Assembly: GCF_013314975.1 (NCBI RefSeq)
Contig: NZ_JABTYH010000018.1
Span: 1 to 64,000 of the forward strand
From: Pseudarthrobacter oxydans
GTDB lineage: Bacteria; Actinomycetota; Actinomycetes; Actinomycetales; Micrococcaceae
Direction: 5' to 3'
Length of the DNA: 64,000 nt
Positions 63,281-64,000 of this stretch are shown one piece after another; within the stretch, counting starts at the first letter, position 1; the number at the start of each line of letters is the position of its first letter. The notes below the pieces were generated by a model, which was not told the origin of the DNA, searched no databases, and saw only the letters and a program-made list of their open reading frames with translations. Made by a program: the position numbers and the translations under genes.

Positions 63281-64000
<720 letters not shown>

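Overview
The window is a high-GC chromosomal segment of an actinobacterium, most probably Arthrobacter/Pseudarthrobacter (Micrococcaceae). The evidence is the GC-rich third codon positions, frequent GTG and TTG starts, a mycothiol-type (not glutathione-type) formaldehyde dehydrogenase, the gene order DUF2342-tilS-hpt-ftsH-folE-folP-folB-folK, and several small acidic proteins typical of this family. No tRNA, rRNA, CRISPR array, insertion sequence or prophage was seen.

Layout. 1-9.3 kb is a conserved minus-strand housekeeping block: folate synthesis (folE, folP, folB, folK) behind ftsH, then hpt, tilS, a DUF2342 metalloprotease-like gene and a PBP4-type carboxypeptidase, with ppa diverging. 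10-17.9 kb is mixed metabolism: two alpha/beta hydrolases, a DUF429 protein, phosphoketolase, a SatD-like regulator, a histidine phosphatase and a HAD phosphatase. 18.1-24.9 kb holds a frameshifted AbiEi/DUF559-type gene, serS, a lipid-kinase-like gene, pheA, a rhodanese and an amidase. 25-31.2 kb has small proteins, LapA, a fused acyl-CoA carboxylase carboxyltransferase, a GntR/FCD remnant, a BBE-type flavoprotein and a NERD protein. 31.4-37.7 kb has pgm, a 2H phosphoesterase, a RutE-like reductase beside a uracil-type NCS2 permease, and an SGNH hydrolase coupled to a GAF/ANTAR regulator. 38-43.5 kb looks like stress and accessory functions (two SDRs, two paired membrane proteins, glycerate kinase, small proteins). 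44.7-49.2 kb is a signalling cassette: sensor kinase, GGDEF-EAL protein, and EAL protein with its own leader. 49.2-53.2 kb holds small acidic proteins, GDPD, a HAD phosphatase and an AraC/GyrI regulator.

53.3-64 kb forms a coherent creatine/C1 catabolic region. An IclR regulator, creatinase and an MFS carrier lie on the minus strand. Mycothiol-dependent formaldehyde dehydrogenase, an MBL hydrolase and a formate-dehydrogenase-like molybdoenzyme diverge from them. A dimethylglycine-oxidase/GcvT-type gene runs off the right end. Creatine would give sarcosine plus urea, N-demethylation would give formaldehyde, and the divergent operon would oxidise formaldehyde via formate to CO2. The shared intergenic region carries repeated GTTGC-N7-GCAAY-N3-GTTGC elements that look like a palindrome-plus-direct-repeat IclR operator.

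Cross-cutting signals: (1) three unrelated families of long intergenic palindromes, at 10076, 19101 and 33655; (2) a recurring GTAAG-N4-CTTAC dyad in front of small-protein genes; (3) two genes each broken by one extra base in a G/C run.
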